Positions 33,143-45,192 of a stretch of DNA of 64,000 nt are shown piece after piece. The translations under genes and the position numbers were made by a program. Position 1 is the first letter of the stretch. Every line of letters begins with the position of its first letter. Below the pieces are notes generated by a model. That model searched no databases and was not told the origin of the DNA. It worked only from the letters and a program-made list of their open reading frames with translations. This stretch comes from Eupeodes corollae (taxonomy: Eukaryota > Arthropoda > Insecta > Diptera > Syrphidae), in assembly GCF_945859685.1 (NCBI RefSeq), contig NC_079147.1:210183578-210247577 (forward strand), given 5' to 3'.

Positions 33143-34631
33143 TGACAACATCAGTTATTTTCCGAACTTTTGCTATTACCAAATATCGTGAAAGAAGGTT
33201 GGAAGAGTGTCGGTAACATGCTCTGCACCTTCGACAACTTGTTCAATTTTTCTGGTATAGCAACCTTTTCGAACTGCGTAAAATTTCTATGATCTGTCAT
33301 TCGCACTAATTTCAAAACGAATCTGAAGTGAATTTTTAGTTAAACGAAAACAAAACAAAAGTTAACAAGGTTCAAAAATGTATATTTAAAGCTTAATGTT
33401 ACGAATTAACATTTTGTATCCCGGCTTTTTGGCGAGACTTTAACACCTTTGGTAAAAAAAAGGAAAAGGTAGACAAAACCGTTTTTTCTGAAAGTAGGAT
33501 TTTTTTTCTTATAGTTAATTGGTTGTAGAATCAGAAAATGAAAACCGTTTTTCAAAAAGAAAATTGTAGACTAGTAGATTTTCGCTCAAAGTTTGAGTAT
33601 CGTTTAAACTGTTAAAATATTGGTATTTCTTAAAAGATCAGTATATTGTGAATTTTAAAAGTTTTAAACAATTTTTTCTGCTAACATGATTGAAATAAAT
33701 TGAAAAACAATACCCTATGTTATTTTATTGACAAAATATTGGATAAGGTATTTTTTGACGAAGAAGCACTCTATTTCTGTGTTATTTTTAGTTCGTATAA
33801 GGTTTTAACAACTTCCTCAGTTAGGAAACTATTTCCAATAGAAAGTGTCGGGTCTCAGCACCATTTTCCAGTAAAAATCTCGTTCTTAGAGCAATTATAA
33901 GTTGAGAAGTCATACAAAAAAAATAACAATAAATTAATAATTTAGATTATGGAATTAGTATCGGGATTGGGACCTGCTTCGTATATTTATTAAAAAAATT
34001 TGTTTCATATTTATGCCTTTTAACCAGTTCTGGTGATCTTATCTGGTAAGCAGTAAAAGACGCTTATGTGAAAAAACCCTTAATTAACCCAGAACTGAGT
34101 ATATCAACAAGTTTCGTAGAAAGTACTCCGATTATCTGAAATTGAAAGTGTCCCATAAAAAAAAGTGTTTTACGGTACTAACAATATGCAGACATAGATC
34201 GTCGGAAAAAAATAATACAATGTGGTAAACAGAGTTTTATATACATCTCTTTTTATTTAGCTTGCAATTACGTATATTTTGCATTTTTTCTCTTTTTCTT
34301 TACTTATCATAAAAGCCATCTATGGACTAGAATACGAACTAATTTTTGGTTCATAAAAAAAGGTCTAAAAAAAATGGCTTGAGGTGTTCCCAGAGTTTGT
34401 AGTCACAGTTCCTTGTTAGACAATGTCAATAAGTTTTTTCCATTTTTTCTCGAAACTGATATTGTATGGGTTTTAATTTCTTTTTCAATTTTTCACAGTC
34501 AGTGGGTTCTCAAGGTTTCGAAGGCTAGATTGTATGATAAATGCAGGATATACTCTATGAAGCGTTTTCTTCTATCGTTAATACATTACATGTTTTATTT
34601 TAATGAAAAATCCATTACACTGAATTTCAGT
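33143..34631. other. AT-rich non-coding stretch
   Basis: No recognised gene. Frames at 33700-33900 and 34413-34757 (+) are F/L/S-rich without motif. The second runs into the tandem duplication at 34632. Confidence 0.4.
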
Positions 34632-34778
34632 CTCAAAGATTCAGAATGTCAGCTTCTACACGATTTTTTTTCTAACTTCTTTCGAAATGTCTTTCGAAAG
34701 GAATTTAGGTTTCTCAAAGATTCAGAATTTCAGCTTCTACACGATCTTTTTTTCTAACTTCTTTCGAAATTTCTTTGT
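34632..34778. repeat. 81-bp tandem duplication
   Basis: CTCAAAGATTCAGAATGTCA... at 34632 recurs at 34713 (period 81), each unit containing AGCTTCTACACGAT and TCTAACTTCTTTCGAAAT. The second unit is partial and there are few differences, so the duplication is fairly recent. Its end touches the RNase H remnant of the retrotransposon to the right. Confidence 0.85.
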
Positions 34779-34779
34779 A

Positions 34780-36300
34780 GATGAGGATGTGGCCGAGTTA
34801 ATGGCTTTGACAGCTGCCTGACTGTCTGTAAAGATAGCCGCATTTCGGTTTTGGTTTGGGTTTTGTTTAAGTATCTTACATGCCTCCCTTATTTCCAGCA
34901 GTTCAGCATGAACCTCCAGAACTAACTCCGCACTCCATCTTTGAGCCGTCAGTAAAGATGGTTGTGTCGAAACCTATCGACACGATGTCATCCTCCCAAT
35001 CTTCTCTCGATGGGAAAATAACCTTAAAACCCTTACTAAGGTTCAAAGCAGGAGTGCAGTAGTCAGTGTCTACCGAGATAATATCTGAGGGAATCAATTT
35101 CGTAGTGTTGCTGTGACCATAAGGTTTTGACAACCAGCCGTTTGATTCCTTCAGCCTAATAGCGCTGGAGGAAACTATGTATTTAATAAAAAGGTCGATT
35201 GGTAGAAGATTCAAAATAACGTTTAAGGCGTACGCATGGCCCCTGTGGTGCCCACGCAAGCTGTTCTCTGAACCTTCTTTAGCTTATTAATATTATAGGC
35301 TTTGCTAAGAGCAGGCCCCCACACAATCGAACCATATGTTAAGATTGAACGTACTACGGCTGTGTACGTCCATAAAATCATCTTCGACTGAAGTCCCCAC
35401 TTTTTGTCGAAAGTTTTGCTGCAGACGTAGAAGGCAAGACAGGCCTTCTTAACCCGTACTTCAATATTTAGTTTCCAGTTTAGTTTACGGTCGAGTATAA
35501 CTCCCAAATATTTTGCAATGGAAGACAAAAGGATTGGCCGTTGAGTCGAGGTAGCGTGAAGGGCGGTACTTTAGTTTTGATGGTAAAGAGCAATAGTTCA
35601 GTTTTACTTTGGTTAACTTCTAGTCCACAACTCGTGGCCCAGCTGCTAACTTTCTTCAAAGCTGACTCCGTGATTTCACTAATCACAGAGGTGTACATTC
35701 CTGACACCAATAGCACCAAATCATCCTCGTAGGCTACCGCTTTCACTCCACATCTCTCCTATTTAACAAGAATTGTATCCATGACCAGAAGCCATAGAAG
35801 AGGCGAAAGAACACCACCCTGGGGTGTTCCCCTACTCACGTATTTTGTTGCGATTGTATTGCCTAGAGAGGCTCGAATCTTCCTATCACTGAGCATGGAA
35901 ATAATCCATTCTCGAATGAAGTCTTTTACACCGAACTTAACGAGCGATTCTTCTATGGATTCTGTAAGGACGTTGTTAAAAGCACCTTTTATGTCTAGGA
36001 AGGTGGCAAGAGTAAATTCTTTATAATGGATTGTTTGTTCTACAGTACGCACTACCTCATGGAGGGCAGTCTCCGTAGATTTGCCCTTAAGATAAGCATG
36101 CTGAGAACTTTCGAGAGGTCGTCCAACTAGGATTTCTCTAATATGGTAATCAAGAATGCGCTCCAAGGTTTTAAGCACAAAAGATGTTAAGCTTATTGGT
36201 CTGAAATCCTTCGCGGATTCGTGACCTCGCCTACCCACTTTCGGGATAAAAACTACTTTGACCTGTCTCCACGACATGGGCACATGTTTGAGAAGGAGAC
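34780..36300 (-). mobile_element. LOA/I-like retrotransposon, RT plus RNase H
   Basis: Read on the - strand: the RT begins with WRQVKVVFIPKVGRRGHESA (36283-36220), then DFRPISLTSFVLKTLERILD, TFLDIKGAFNNVLTESI, and SRGTPQGGVLSPLLWLLVMD (about 35850-35775). A frame break follows, then VAYEDDLVLLVSGMY (35740-35700; EDD in place of ADD), GLEVNQSKTELLLF, YLGVILDRKLNW (about 35505-35470) and the thumb with ILTYGSIVWGPAL. RNase H starts at TIFTDGSKM (about 34955-34930). A deletion removes its Glu-containing part, and ACKILKQNPN then AAIFTDSQAAVKAINSA (about 34885-34795) follow. The 5' endonuclease and the 3' end are gone. Several frameshifts are present. The other LOA-like pieces in this window were matched to this copy. 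Confidence 0.88.
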
Positions 36301-37855
36301 AGAATGAAATTTACTTACCCGGATTATAATTCTTAGCATTCTGAAATTGACATTAAAAATTGCTGCTTAGGTAACCTTTAGATTTTTTTCCCGCTTATCG
36401 GAACCGTGAAGCATACAATTATGACTTTCTAAGATCTTAAAGCTAAAATATTCACCTCAACTTAAATATTATTTCTTGAATGTCTATTCAATATTGTATT
36501 GTGGAAATATTAATAATGAAAGAAGTAGCTAGGGAAAAGGTGCGCCATATCAAGCAGAATCTAAATTATTATGATACAAGTTTTCTTAAGCCAATCTTAA
36601 ATGTTCCTTTTTTTTTTAAAAAAAAAAGGTGTTCTTTATGGTAAAAGTTAGGCCTATCAGAATTTTACGTTCCCAGTAATATTTCAGATTTAAGTATTTA
36701 TCACTTATCATACTCAAGAAGCCAAAATCTTATACATTGCTTTGTTGTTTAAAAAAATTGGTAAAGTTAAATGTACTAAACTATAGTATTTCTTTGTAGT
36801 ACAGAGATTCGTTCTTTAGTCGTACTACGCGAATGTCATTTCAATTTAAACCTCCTTACCAATCTCTTCCTGTTTAGTTATCTAGTTAATCTAAAAGCTC
36901 TGTTCAAAAAACTTGTACATTGAGCCAAAAACACTAATAATTGAAAAAATGATGTGCACATTCGATTTAACTTGATGGTTTGTGTAATATTAACAAGTAA
37001 AGGTTGGCCAACTAGTGGTAGGGGCTATTTTGACACTGACAGCTATTCTGAGCACAGAATTTTGACAGAAAGTTGGTATTATTTCTCCACGGAACGAAAT
37101 GGGTTGATTAAGGCTTGAAAAACTTTGGGAAATTATGAAAGCTCATTTTCAAGAATTACGTCTTTTGAAAAGACTCAGAAAAATTCTTCACACGTATTTC
37201 GGATTATTCGCTTATAAGGTCAAATTAAATTAGGTGCATCACGATCCGCTTCATTATCGATTCGAAGTTTGAGGCTAAGAGAATCTTGAATTGGGCAAAG
37301 ATTTTGGGTGAGATGAAAGACCAGTAATTCTGGCGAAGATTTATTAACATTTCGGAGCGGAAGCTTGAGCTTCTACAACGAACAAAAATGCCTGATCTAG
37401 GCCTTGGGTTATTGTCAAGAATCCAAAGCATCCACAGAGTTGTGCGGATTTTTAAGTACATAATTGTATCATTTTCTTCAAAAAGGAGGCTGAGAACAAG
37501 TTTTTTTTTTTAAATGGTGGGTGTTACAGATCCATGTTTACAGAAGTTAAAGAAATGCATTGTATCTCAATTAACAATAATTCCTCTAGTTAAAAAATAG
37601 ATTAAAAAGTTATCAATAGATAGAACGCTTAAAACTTCAAGTTTTGGAAAACAAATGGATCTTTTATTATATGAGCATCAAGTTCTCTTTTGTTAGTTAG
37701 GCTCAAAAGTGAAATTCCTATTCATTTTTTCATGTTAATGACATTAATTGGAACCCATCGCCAAACCATGCCCCAAAAAGCCAAGTGAAAACGAAAATGC
37801 CTGCAAAAGGTATTTATTTGTTTGGAATTTTTAATAAAAGATATTTTTCCATTCT
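36301..37855. other. AT-rich stretch with a short Jockey relic
   Basis: YRDSFFSRTTRM is readable on the + strand at about 36799-36835, the same motif as RDSFLSRTMRMWNALP in the Jockey-like copy, so a ~70-bp relic lies here. Otherwise nothing is recognised. Confidence 0.4.
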
Positions 37856-38760
37856 ATACTCGTGTCATCGATGACTTCGAAGACGACGACGTGACCTGCA
37901 TTCAAGGCCAATACTCGATGACTCGCCTTCTACAACCTACAAGTTAATTTTATGTTGTTGTTGTTGATGTTGTTGCCTCCTCCCTTTTCAACCGTGGCCG
38001 GAAGGCCCTTTTAATTCAATGTTGTTGCGAGGGTTCATTGACAATTAGGTATCTCTATACATTTATTGTAATCTTAACAGATAGACGGACAATTGAAAGT
38101 GTATCCTGTATAAAGGTTTTTCTGTCAGATTGAGAAAAAAGACAAATGCCATCCCGTAAACCGTCCGCTTCTGCCATCTCAAACACATGTTGAGAATTTT
38201 TAAATGTTTTTAATAAAAATGGTTGCCCTCGTGCGTCTTTAAATAAATGCTTCGTGATGAATAAGTTCATGTATTTGAGCCTGTAAACTCTTCATATAAG
38301 AAAGTTCTTAAATTTCCTTGATTAAATCTTTTGAAAAAAAACACTAACAGTAAATTAACATAAATTTTCTTTACGAAAACAAAACTTAAAAAATTATAAA
38401 TTCCTTATTTGCGTTGGAGAGAATGCGCATAAATTTTCTTCGATGATAATTATTATTATTATATAAAACTAAAAAATAAAAAAAAGAAAAATGGAGAATT
38501 TCCTGTTGCCACTCTATAGGTAAGGTATAGACCAAGTTGCATGTTTGGTACTCCAAATGCAGAATTAGCCGTAGCCCCTTACCTTAACAGCTAACCACTC
38601 TGCTTTGCCACTATAGATATTAACTGCCACACATGGTGTAAGTATGTTGCTGCTGCACTAGTTCCCCCTCCTCATTGGATCATTGGATCACGTACCACGC
38701 GCGGTTTGTGCAGCACTTGAACCATTGAACGAACGAACGAGCGCGATAAAAATGTTGCAG
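37856..38760. promoter_or_regulatory. mixed GC-richer patches, possible regulatory DNA
   Basis: Patches at 37863-38030 (GACGACGACGTGACCTGC; TTGTTGTTGTTGATGTTGTT; GGCCGGAAGGCCC) and 38640-38750 (CACGTACCACGCGCGGTTTG; AACGAACGAACGAGCGCG) are richer in GC and simple repeats than the flanks, without convincing coding frames. Fly enhancers and leaders often look like this. No stronger claim is possible. Confidence 0.25.
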
Positions 38761-39890
38761 TTGCATGGAATTTTTTCTTTCACCATTCACCGAAATAAAA
38801 AACATGTCCGGTCTGTGGAATAATATTTTTCTTTTTTTAACTTTTTCTTGCTGTTCACAGAAAATGAGGAAAAATATTGTTTCCAGGTCACAACAGCATA
38901 AATCAGGAAGCTCAAAGTTGCAACAACAACAAAAGAAAGAAACATTAAAACCAAAGACCTAAAAAAATCAACTTAAGGGACCTAACGGAATTTGACAGGT
39001 TACTTGGTTACCTACTGAGTTCTGAGACTGAGTCTGCTGAGTACTGAGTACATGACCGAAACCAGATACAAAAGTATTATGTACTCGCGACTTGTAGGTA
39101 TGGTCTGGTTTTGTGGCTTGTTTTTATTTTTCTTAAATTGTAAACGAAAAATGAACAACTCGAAAGTTTGAGCATAATCATAGCTGCACAATTCCTTCGA
39201 CCTCTTTTTCACATCAGGCCACCACTATTGCATCAGATAAATTTTGCGCGTAGCGTATAATAATGCTGGTCCAGTCCATTCCAGTCCAGGTGCTGGTTAT
39301 TGGTTGTAAAGCTCGTTAAGATTGTCGTACACATAATTTACGCAATTCGTTTTGATTACAAAGGCAGTCAATTGGTATTTATGTTCATGTGTTTTTAAAA
39401 AAGTCTTAAAATTGGGCTAGCAAGTTGAATAACACTTTAAAAATTGAGTTTAATTCCGAAAAATCGAAATTGTAGAAGTTTTTCCGAAAAATCAACTTTA
39501 ATTGAAGTTAAATCGTTTAAGGGTCACTCATTTTTCGATTTCAAAAGTGTTATTCAGTACAATAAAAATTTTATCAATTTCCAATATAAAGAGTTTTTGT
39601 AATCGATCCGATTTGACGAATTGAAAATTCATCGGTACGTTCGGAACACATTTTTTCCGGCCGTATTTATAGAACCGACAGAGGTATGGACTTAAAATAA
39701 AATTTGATTTACAGATAAAAGTATTAAAAGTTGTAGAAAGGACTTTGAAATTGAGTGGCTGTTTTTTTTTTTTAGGCAATATAGTAATTTTAACAAGTAG
39801 GGACTCCAAATATCTCGCGAACTATTAACTCTGACGACTTCCATTAAATTTAAAAAAGGCTGGGATGCAACCTACACTGGATAGCTTAAG
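38761..39890. other. non-coding spacer
   Basis: AT-rich. The open frames 38765-38962 (+), 39012-39212 (-) and 39528-39809 (-) are Lys/Phe-rich without motif. Confidence 0.4.
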
Positions 39891-39892
39891 TA

Positions 39893-41600
39893 AACTTACT
39901 TACTTAAGGTGGTGCTACAGTCCGGGGCGGACCTGGACCCCCACCTGGGTGCGCCACCTCAGTCGCGGTCTTCCTCTACTACTCCGCGCCGCCCCTTAGG
40001 GATTGGATTCGAAGACCTTCCGGGCTGGAGCGTTGATGTCCATTCGCTCTACATGACCTAGCCATCTAAACCGTAAGACTTTTATTCTGCTAACTAGGTC
40101 AGTGTCGCTGTACAACCCTAGTGTTCGTCGTTATATCGTCGAGAATCACCCTAAGAATTTTTCTCAAAGCATCCTAAGACGCTCTCATCTTTCTTCGACA
40201 GGGTCCAGGCCTCAGCGCCATAGATGAGAACCGGGATGATGAGTGTCTTATAGATGGTGATTTTATATGCTCGAGAGAGGACTTTACTTCTCAATTGCTT
40301 TCTAAGTCCAAAGAAGCAGCGATTTGCAAGAGTTATTCTTCGTTTGATTTCAACGCTGGTGTCTTTGTCTGTGTTTATAGCGGTGCCTAGATAGACAAAG
40401 TCCTTAACTACCTCGAAGTTATAGCTGTCCATGGTGACGTTTTGTCCAAGACGTCGTTGTTCAGTGTCTTTTTTTGATGACAGCATATACTTGGTCTTAT
40501 CCTCATTGACCACTAAACCCATCTTCTTGGCTTCCGTCGCAATGCTCAAAAACGCTCCACTGACATCACGCTTTGATCTTCCAATTATGTCAATATCATC
40601 TGCGTAACCTAGTAATTGGATGGACCTTTGGAAGATTGTGCATCTAGTGTTGACGGTTGAGTTTTGCACAATTCTTTCCAGAACGATGTTGAGGAAGTCG
40701 CATGACAGTGCATCGCCTTGTCTAAAACCTTTTTTGACATCAAATGCATCGGTAAGATCTTTTCCGACCTTGATAGAGCAGCGTGCATTCTCCATCGTCA
40801 TTCTGCACACACGGATAAGTTTGACAGGGATGCCAAAACTAGACATTGCTCGGTAGAGCTCTTCCCTATAGATGCTGTCATACGCGGCTTTAAAATTGAT
40901 AAAGAGATAGTGGGTATGGATTTGAAGCTCCTGGGTCTTTTCCAAGATCTGCCGTAGTGTGAATATTTGGTCGATAGTGGACTTTCCTGGTCTGAAGCCA
41001 CACTGATAAGGACCAGGACCAATCAGGTTGTTGACGAACGGCTTCAGACGTTCACATAATATGGCAGAGAGGATCTTATATGCAATGTTAAGGAGACTGA
41101 TGATTCTGTAGTTGCGCAATTTAGAGGACCTTCTTTCATATGTATCGGGCATATTATGCTGAGATTCCATTCATCGGGCATGCTTTCTTCCGACCATATT
41201 TTGCAGATGAGTTGGTGCATGCTCCCTACCAAGTCATCGCCTGCTGCTTTGAATAGTTCGGCAACGATGCCGTCAGCTCCAGCAGCTTTGTTTGATTTTA
41301 AATATAGCTATCTTCACTTCGTCAAGGTCGGCTAGGCGGAATTGTTGATCTGCGTCGCCTAGGTTGAGTGATTCTATCTCCCTTACAGCGGAATTCGGTA
41401 CGTCATAGCTGTTATATAATTTGGAGAAGTGGTCTTTCCATATTCTCAACATATACTGCGGATCTACTACGATGTTCCCCTCATTGTCTTTACAGGCTTC
41501 GGTTCGTGGTTCGTGGCTGGTACCCTTTTTTTTAAGAACGTTATCTTCATCTATTCTCAAAATATTCCAATCCAATATCAATTTACATCATAATTGGTCG
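39893..41600 (-). mobile_element. RTE-like non-LTR retrotransposon, 5'-truncated
   Basis: The best-preserved RT in the window. On the - strand, a linker (41581-41273: LGDADQQFRLADLDEVKIAI) leads into DGIVAELFKAAGDD and HQLICKIWSEESMPDEWNLS. After a frame break, an open frame of 339 residues (41170-40151) holds NYRIISLLNIAYKILSAIL, QCGFRPGKSTIDQIFTLRQI, FINFKAAYDSIYREELY, KKGFRQGDALSCDFLNIVLE, LLGYADDIDIIGRS (catalytic ADD intact), GLVVNEDKTKYML, FVYLGTAINTDKDTSVEIKR and LIYGAEAWTLSKKDE. It looks like the RTE/R4-type 'endonuclease-reverse transcriptase' of insects. The endonuclease is absent. The 3' end is near 39893 with a repeated CTTACTTACTTAAGGTGG sequence. A decayed relative lies at 1.8-2.3 kb. 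Clade assignment is tentative. Confidence 0.85.
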
Positions 41601-41694
41601 CGTTTAACAATGTACAAAACAGTGCACTCAAAAATGCTTCCATGGGTCTAGAAATAGAACAATCTATTAAAAACTAGATCATGTGTATTCTAAA

Positions 41695-43010
41695 ACATAG
41701 ACAGATCAACAGCGAACTAGGTCGTTAAAAGATCAAAGTATCAACATCCAGACAAACACCTCAAGGGGATGTACTCTCACCACTCCTCTGGATTCTGGTC
41801 ATGGAGGAAAACCTTACCCGAATACAGTGGTGTTAAAGCAATGGCCTACGCTGATAACGTCACTCTACTGGCGACAGGGAAATTCCTAACCATTATTATT
41901 GAATAACTGAACCAAGCCTTATCCGGAATTAGTACATGGACAAAAACTGTAGCTTGACGATCAGCTTACAAAATATTTAGTACTTTTTACAAATAAGACT
42001 AAAATACAAGCTTATATAATTTGTATTATAGGGCTCTACTTAAATTATCAAATCAAGCTAAATAACTTGGAGTAATCCTAGATAAAAAGCTGAACTGGGG
42101 CACAATACATTAGAAAGATACCAAAAAAGTTCAGATGGCATTATATTCATGCAATGGGAACTAAAATCATACTGTGGAAGTACACTGCAATTGTCAGAAC
42201 AATACTCACTTATGGTAACATGTTTTAGTGGAATGTGTAAGAGAAAGCTAAAAATCTAGAAACCCTCACAAGGATACAGAGAATGGCATGCAAAGGCATA
42301 ACAAGAGGGATGAAGACCACTTTCAGGAATGTAAGCAACACTCAATGTTTTACACCTGGACCATTATGTAAAGGAAACTGCTACAAACATCGCCTTACGG
42401 CTAAACCAGACCAGATGTCGAAAAACTAGTCACATCGAGCACGCGCAAATTATGCATGAATACAGTATGGAACAATTTAAGTACAGACCCCATGTTTGAA
42501 TTTCAACAAACTCTTTAGTGCTATTTTCTCTGATAGAAACTAATGGGTGTAAGATATCTCACACATAAGAGAATCCACAGTACCGGTGTATACTGACGGC
42601 TCGGAAATGGTTTGCAGGAGTAAGTGTAGGTTTCCTTTATAAAACACTCCATCTAACCAACTCTTTTAGACTCTCCGATCAAAGCAGTGTGTTCCAAGCT
42701 GATGTATTTTCAATAACAAACCCTAAACACAGGTCTTAAAGGTCTCAATGGCATTGTCACGAACTGCGAGCAGAAATGTCCGCAGTTATCAACTCGAACC
42801 TTGTAAATTACTGTCTCCAAGAACATACGGTTCTAAGATCACAGCATTACATAAGACAATGTCTTAGGCAACCATTTCTTCAATAAACTTGAAAAACTGG
42901 AAGGCATTTTAGGGCACCGCGTATTGGCCTGTTTAAAAACCTCAACATTGCTGGAACAAGATAATCCATGAGATCTACATGGATCTAAGTTTGGGAATGA
43001 CGTTATTAAT
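41695..43010 (+). mobile_element. decayed LOA/I-like retrotransposon with RNase H
   Basis: On the + strand: STSRQTPQGDVLSPLLWILV (41739-41800), then a VKAMAYADNVTLLATG-like YADD region (about 41835-41880), LGVILDKKLNW (about 42068-42100), TIVRTILTYG (about 42188-42215), RMACKGITRGMKTT, VYTDGSEM (about 42580-42605, start of RNase H), and an FQADV-like segment near 42695. The order matches the - strand copy at 34.8-36.3 kb. Stops and indels are frequent. It lies ~100 bp from the 5' break of the RTE-like element, in the opposite direction. Confidence 0.75.
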
Positions 43011-44549
43011 CGCCAGTCCTATCCTAACATCAGTTTTTACCAATTTTGTGTAGAAATTTTTGTAGATTTATATTTTTTTCAAAAATCAAAAACCATATAA
43101 TCATTTCATTCCGATACATGTACCTACATATTTGATAAAAATTCGAAAAATGATTTATTTTTCTTATATAAAAGTTATGCATGGCGTATGAGTAACTATT
43201 TTTGCATTATTGATTCATTTTATTTGCAATTCTTAAATTATTGGAAGTTAAAAAGAAAATCACGGTAGTTTTATTGTTTATAATATATTTTTTGGGTTAT
43301 GTTAGTCGTTGATATATAAAAAGTCCGAAAGTCCGCCTTTAAAAGAATTATACATAAATTCCTTAGAAGGCAATACAAATTTCAAAATGTATCCCCACTC
43401 ACTCAGGAAATATTCCTTGTCTTTCTGGCCGCTTGAGTATCCCCTTTTGAAATAAAAACCATAACTAAAATTAAAAATCTCGAATCTGAAATAAATTATG
43501 AAATATGTCCCAAGTTTTCTTTTATGCTTTCTTCAAGTTCAACTTGGGATATGTATCTTTGAAAAAAAAATGTGCTTTAACTTATCTTTTATCTTTATTT
43601 TAGACTTACTTGTGGTTCAGAAATCAAACAAAAAAGTATTAGTCATTTATTGGTCCTTCATGGAAATTTTGAAGAAATTCCCATAAAGGGAAGGACCTTT
43701 TCAAAAATTGTTTTAAAATGTATTTTTATGCACATACAACTAGATGTTAATAGCTATTAAACTGTTTAAAATATTTTTACTTGAAAATTAATACTAAAAA
43801 TAGAAGAGTGAACTTGTGTATTCTAAACCACAAACTTCCTTTCAAAGAAAAAATCTAAGTTATGTAAAAAATTCAAGTTGAACAAAGTAAACCTAAAAAT
43901 TCTACCTAATGAAAAGCTGGTATAAAAATACCTAAAACCTAACTATTAAAAGACTATACTATTATGGAAGTTTGTAGTTATATTAACCTGACTAGTTGTA
44001 TGAAATCACATGGATGCACAATGTTCAGTGGCTTGATATATCATATGCTTCTGTCAGAAGTCAATGTAAACTATAAACGATGAGAAAAAATAGATTTAGC
44101 TTAGAGTATAATAACAATAACTACTGAAATCATATGCATATATACATAAAATATTATTTAAATCATAAAAAAGCAACATACAAAAAAATATAAGCTGAGG
44201 ATGAGAGGAGTTTTCCACAAGAACTTTAAAAGTTGAATTTTGCTTCTTGAACTTCAACAAAACCACCATACATCCCTAATTGACTCTTCCCTACCAAAAT
44301 AGGTAAACTTGAGAGCTTTTGCACTTGTGACTTTTGCTGTCTAAGGACAAATAAAGTCAGTGAATAGTTGCTCAAGCTATTTTAGGGACAGCTTTTTTGA
44401 GTGAGCTTTTTGCCTCCTATTGATAAAAGGAACGAAGCTATTTCCGAATGAAAAAAAAAATAAAAATGTTAAATACGCCTGACTGTAAGAGGAATGAGTG
44501 TCATTACAGAACGGTATATTAACTAGGGTCCGTAAAGATTTGTTGCATC
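43011..44549. other. AT-rich non-coding stretch
   Basis: A fragment near 43025-43150 resembles one unit of the repeat at 22.0-22.6 kb. The 62-codon frame 43498-43686 (+) has no motif. Confidence 0.4.
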
Positions 44550-44550
44550 T

Positions 44551-44764
44551 AACGGGTGTGGTTTTTTAGAGGCTGATAACTTTATGCTGGTAACTCTACT
44601 TTAACTTTTGGCCATTTTGTCAGCTGTCGAGTGATTTATTTAAGGTTCGGTTTGATATTTCAAGAATTGAAGCCACTGGATCACCTTAAACAGAGTTGAT
44701 TCAGTGAATATGCCCGAAACAAGACTGCCATCGATCCCAAATTTCATAATAGAGTTGAATTTTT
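44551..44764 (+). mobile_element. mariner-like copy 5, 5' end
   Basis: Begins with AACGGGTGTGGTTTTTTAGA (44551-44570), the reverse complement of the right end of copy 6 at 58457-58478 with few differences. A leader with GGTAACTCTACTTTAACTTT and TTTTGTCAGCTGTCGAGTGA follows, as expected for the 5' UTR of this subfamily. Homology stops at ~44764, where the Jockey-like element begins. A possible 3' remnant (FFLGYM-like, compare FFLWGY) lies at 47.84-47.9 kb beyond the nest. Confidence 0.7.
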
Positions 44765-45192
44765 TGAGGGAGGAATGTTACTGGCTATTTCACTAGAGCA
44801 TAATAGCTACAAATAATTGATAGAAATGAAAGCTTGCGGCAGAGCTCATGAGGTACAAATGTTTTAGTTAGACAACGGTCACATATCATTCTGATAGCGT
44901 TCTTTTGAATCCTATCCAAGAGACTAGTGAGTTATTGGGTCATCTGCCCAGATATGGGAATTGTACTCGAGTTCCAGAAGAACATAGACTATAAATTGTA
45001 GCCAAATCAGAAGGGGTGAAAAACTCCTTACATCGACGTAGAAAACCTTAATGGCAGCGTTTTTGCCAACTTCATTTAAGCGATCATTCCACAATAGATT
45101 TTTTGTTATGAATATACCTAGAACTAAAGTCCCCTTGATGCAAATGCAAGTACCATCCATTGATAGTGGCGAACGGTCCAAAGATATCATTA
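44765..45192 (-). mobile_element. Jockey-like copy C, 3' part
   Basis: Matches 25895-26340 of the longest copy. The - strand open frame 45190-44924 reads SLSMDGTCI, GIFITKNLLWNDRLNEVGKNA and LELEYNSHIWADDPI, equivalent to SLSINGTCI, GMCITNHLLWNDHIRDVAKNA and LEYNPHIWAGAPA. The extreme 3' end is missing. It is continued at 47335 after a 2.1-kb foreign insert. Confidence 0.85.

Noticed and set aside
35781..36026. + strand frame within 34.8-36.3 kb
   Set aside because: Antisense shadow of the retrotransposon RT read on the - strand.
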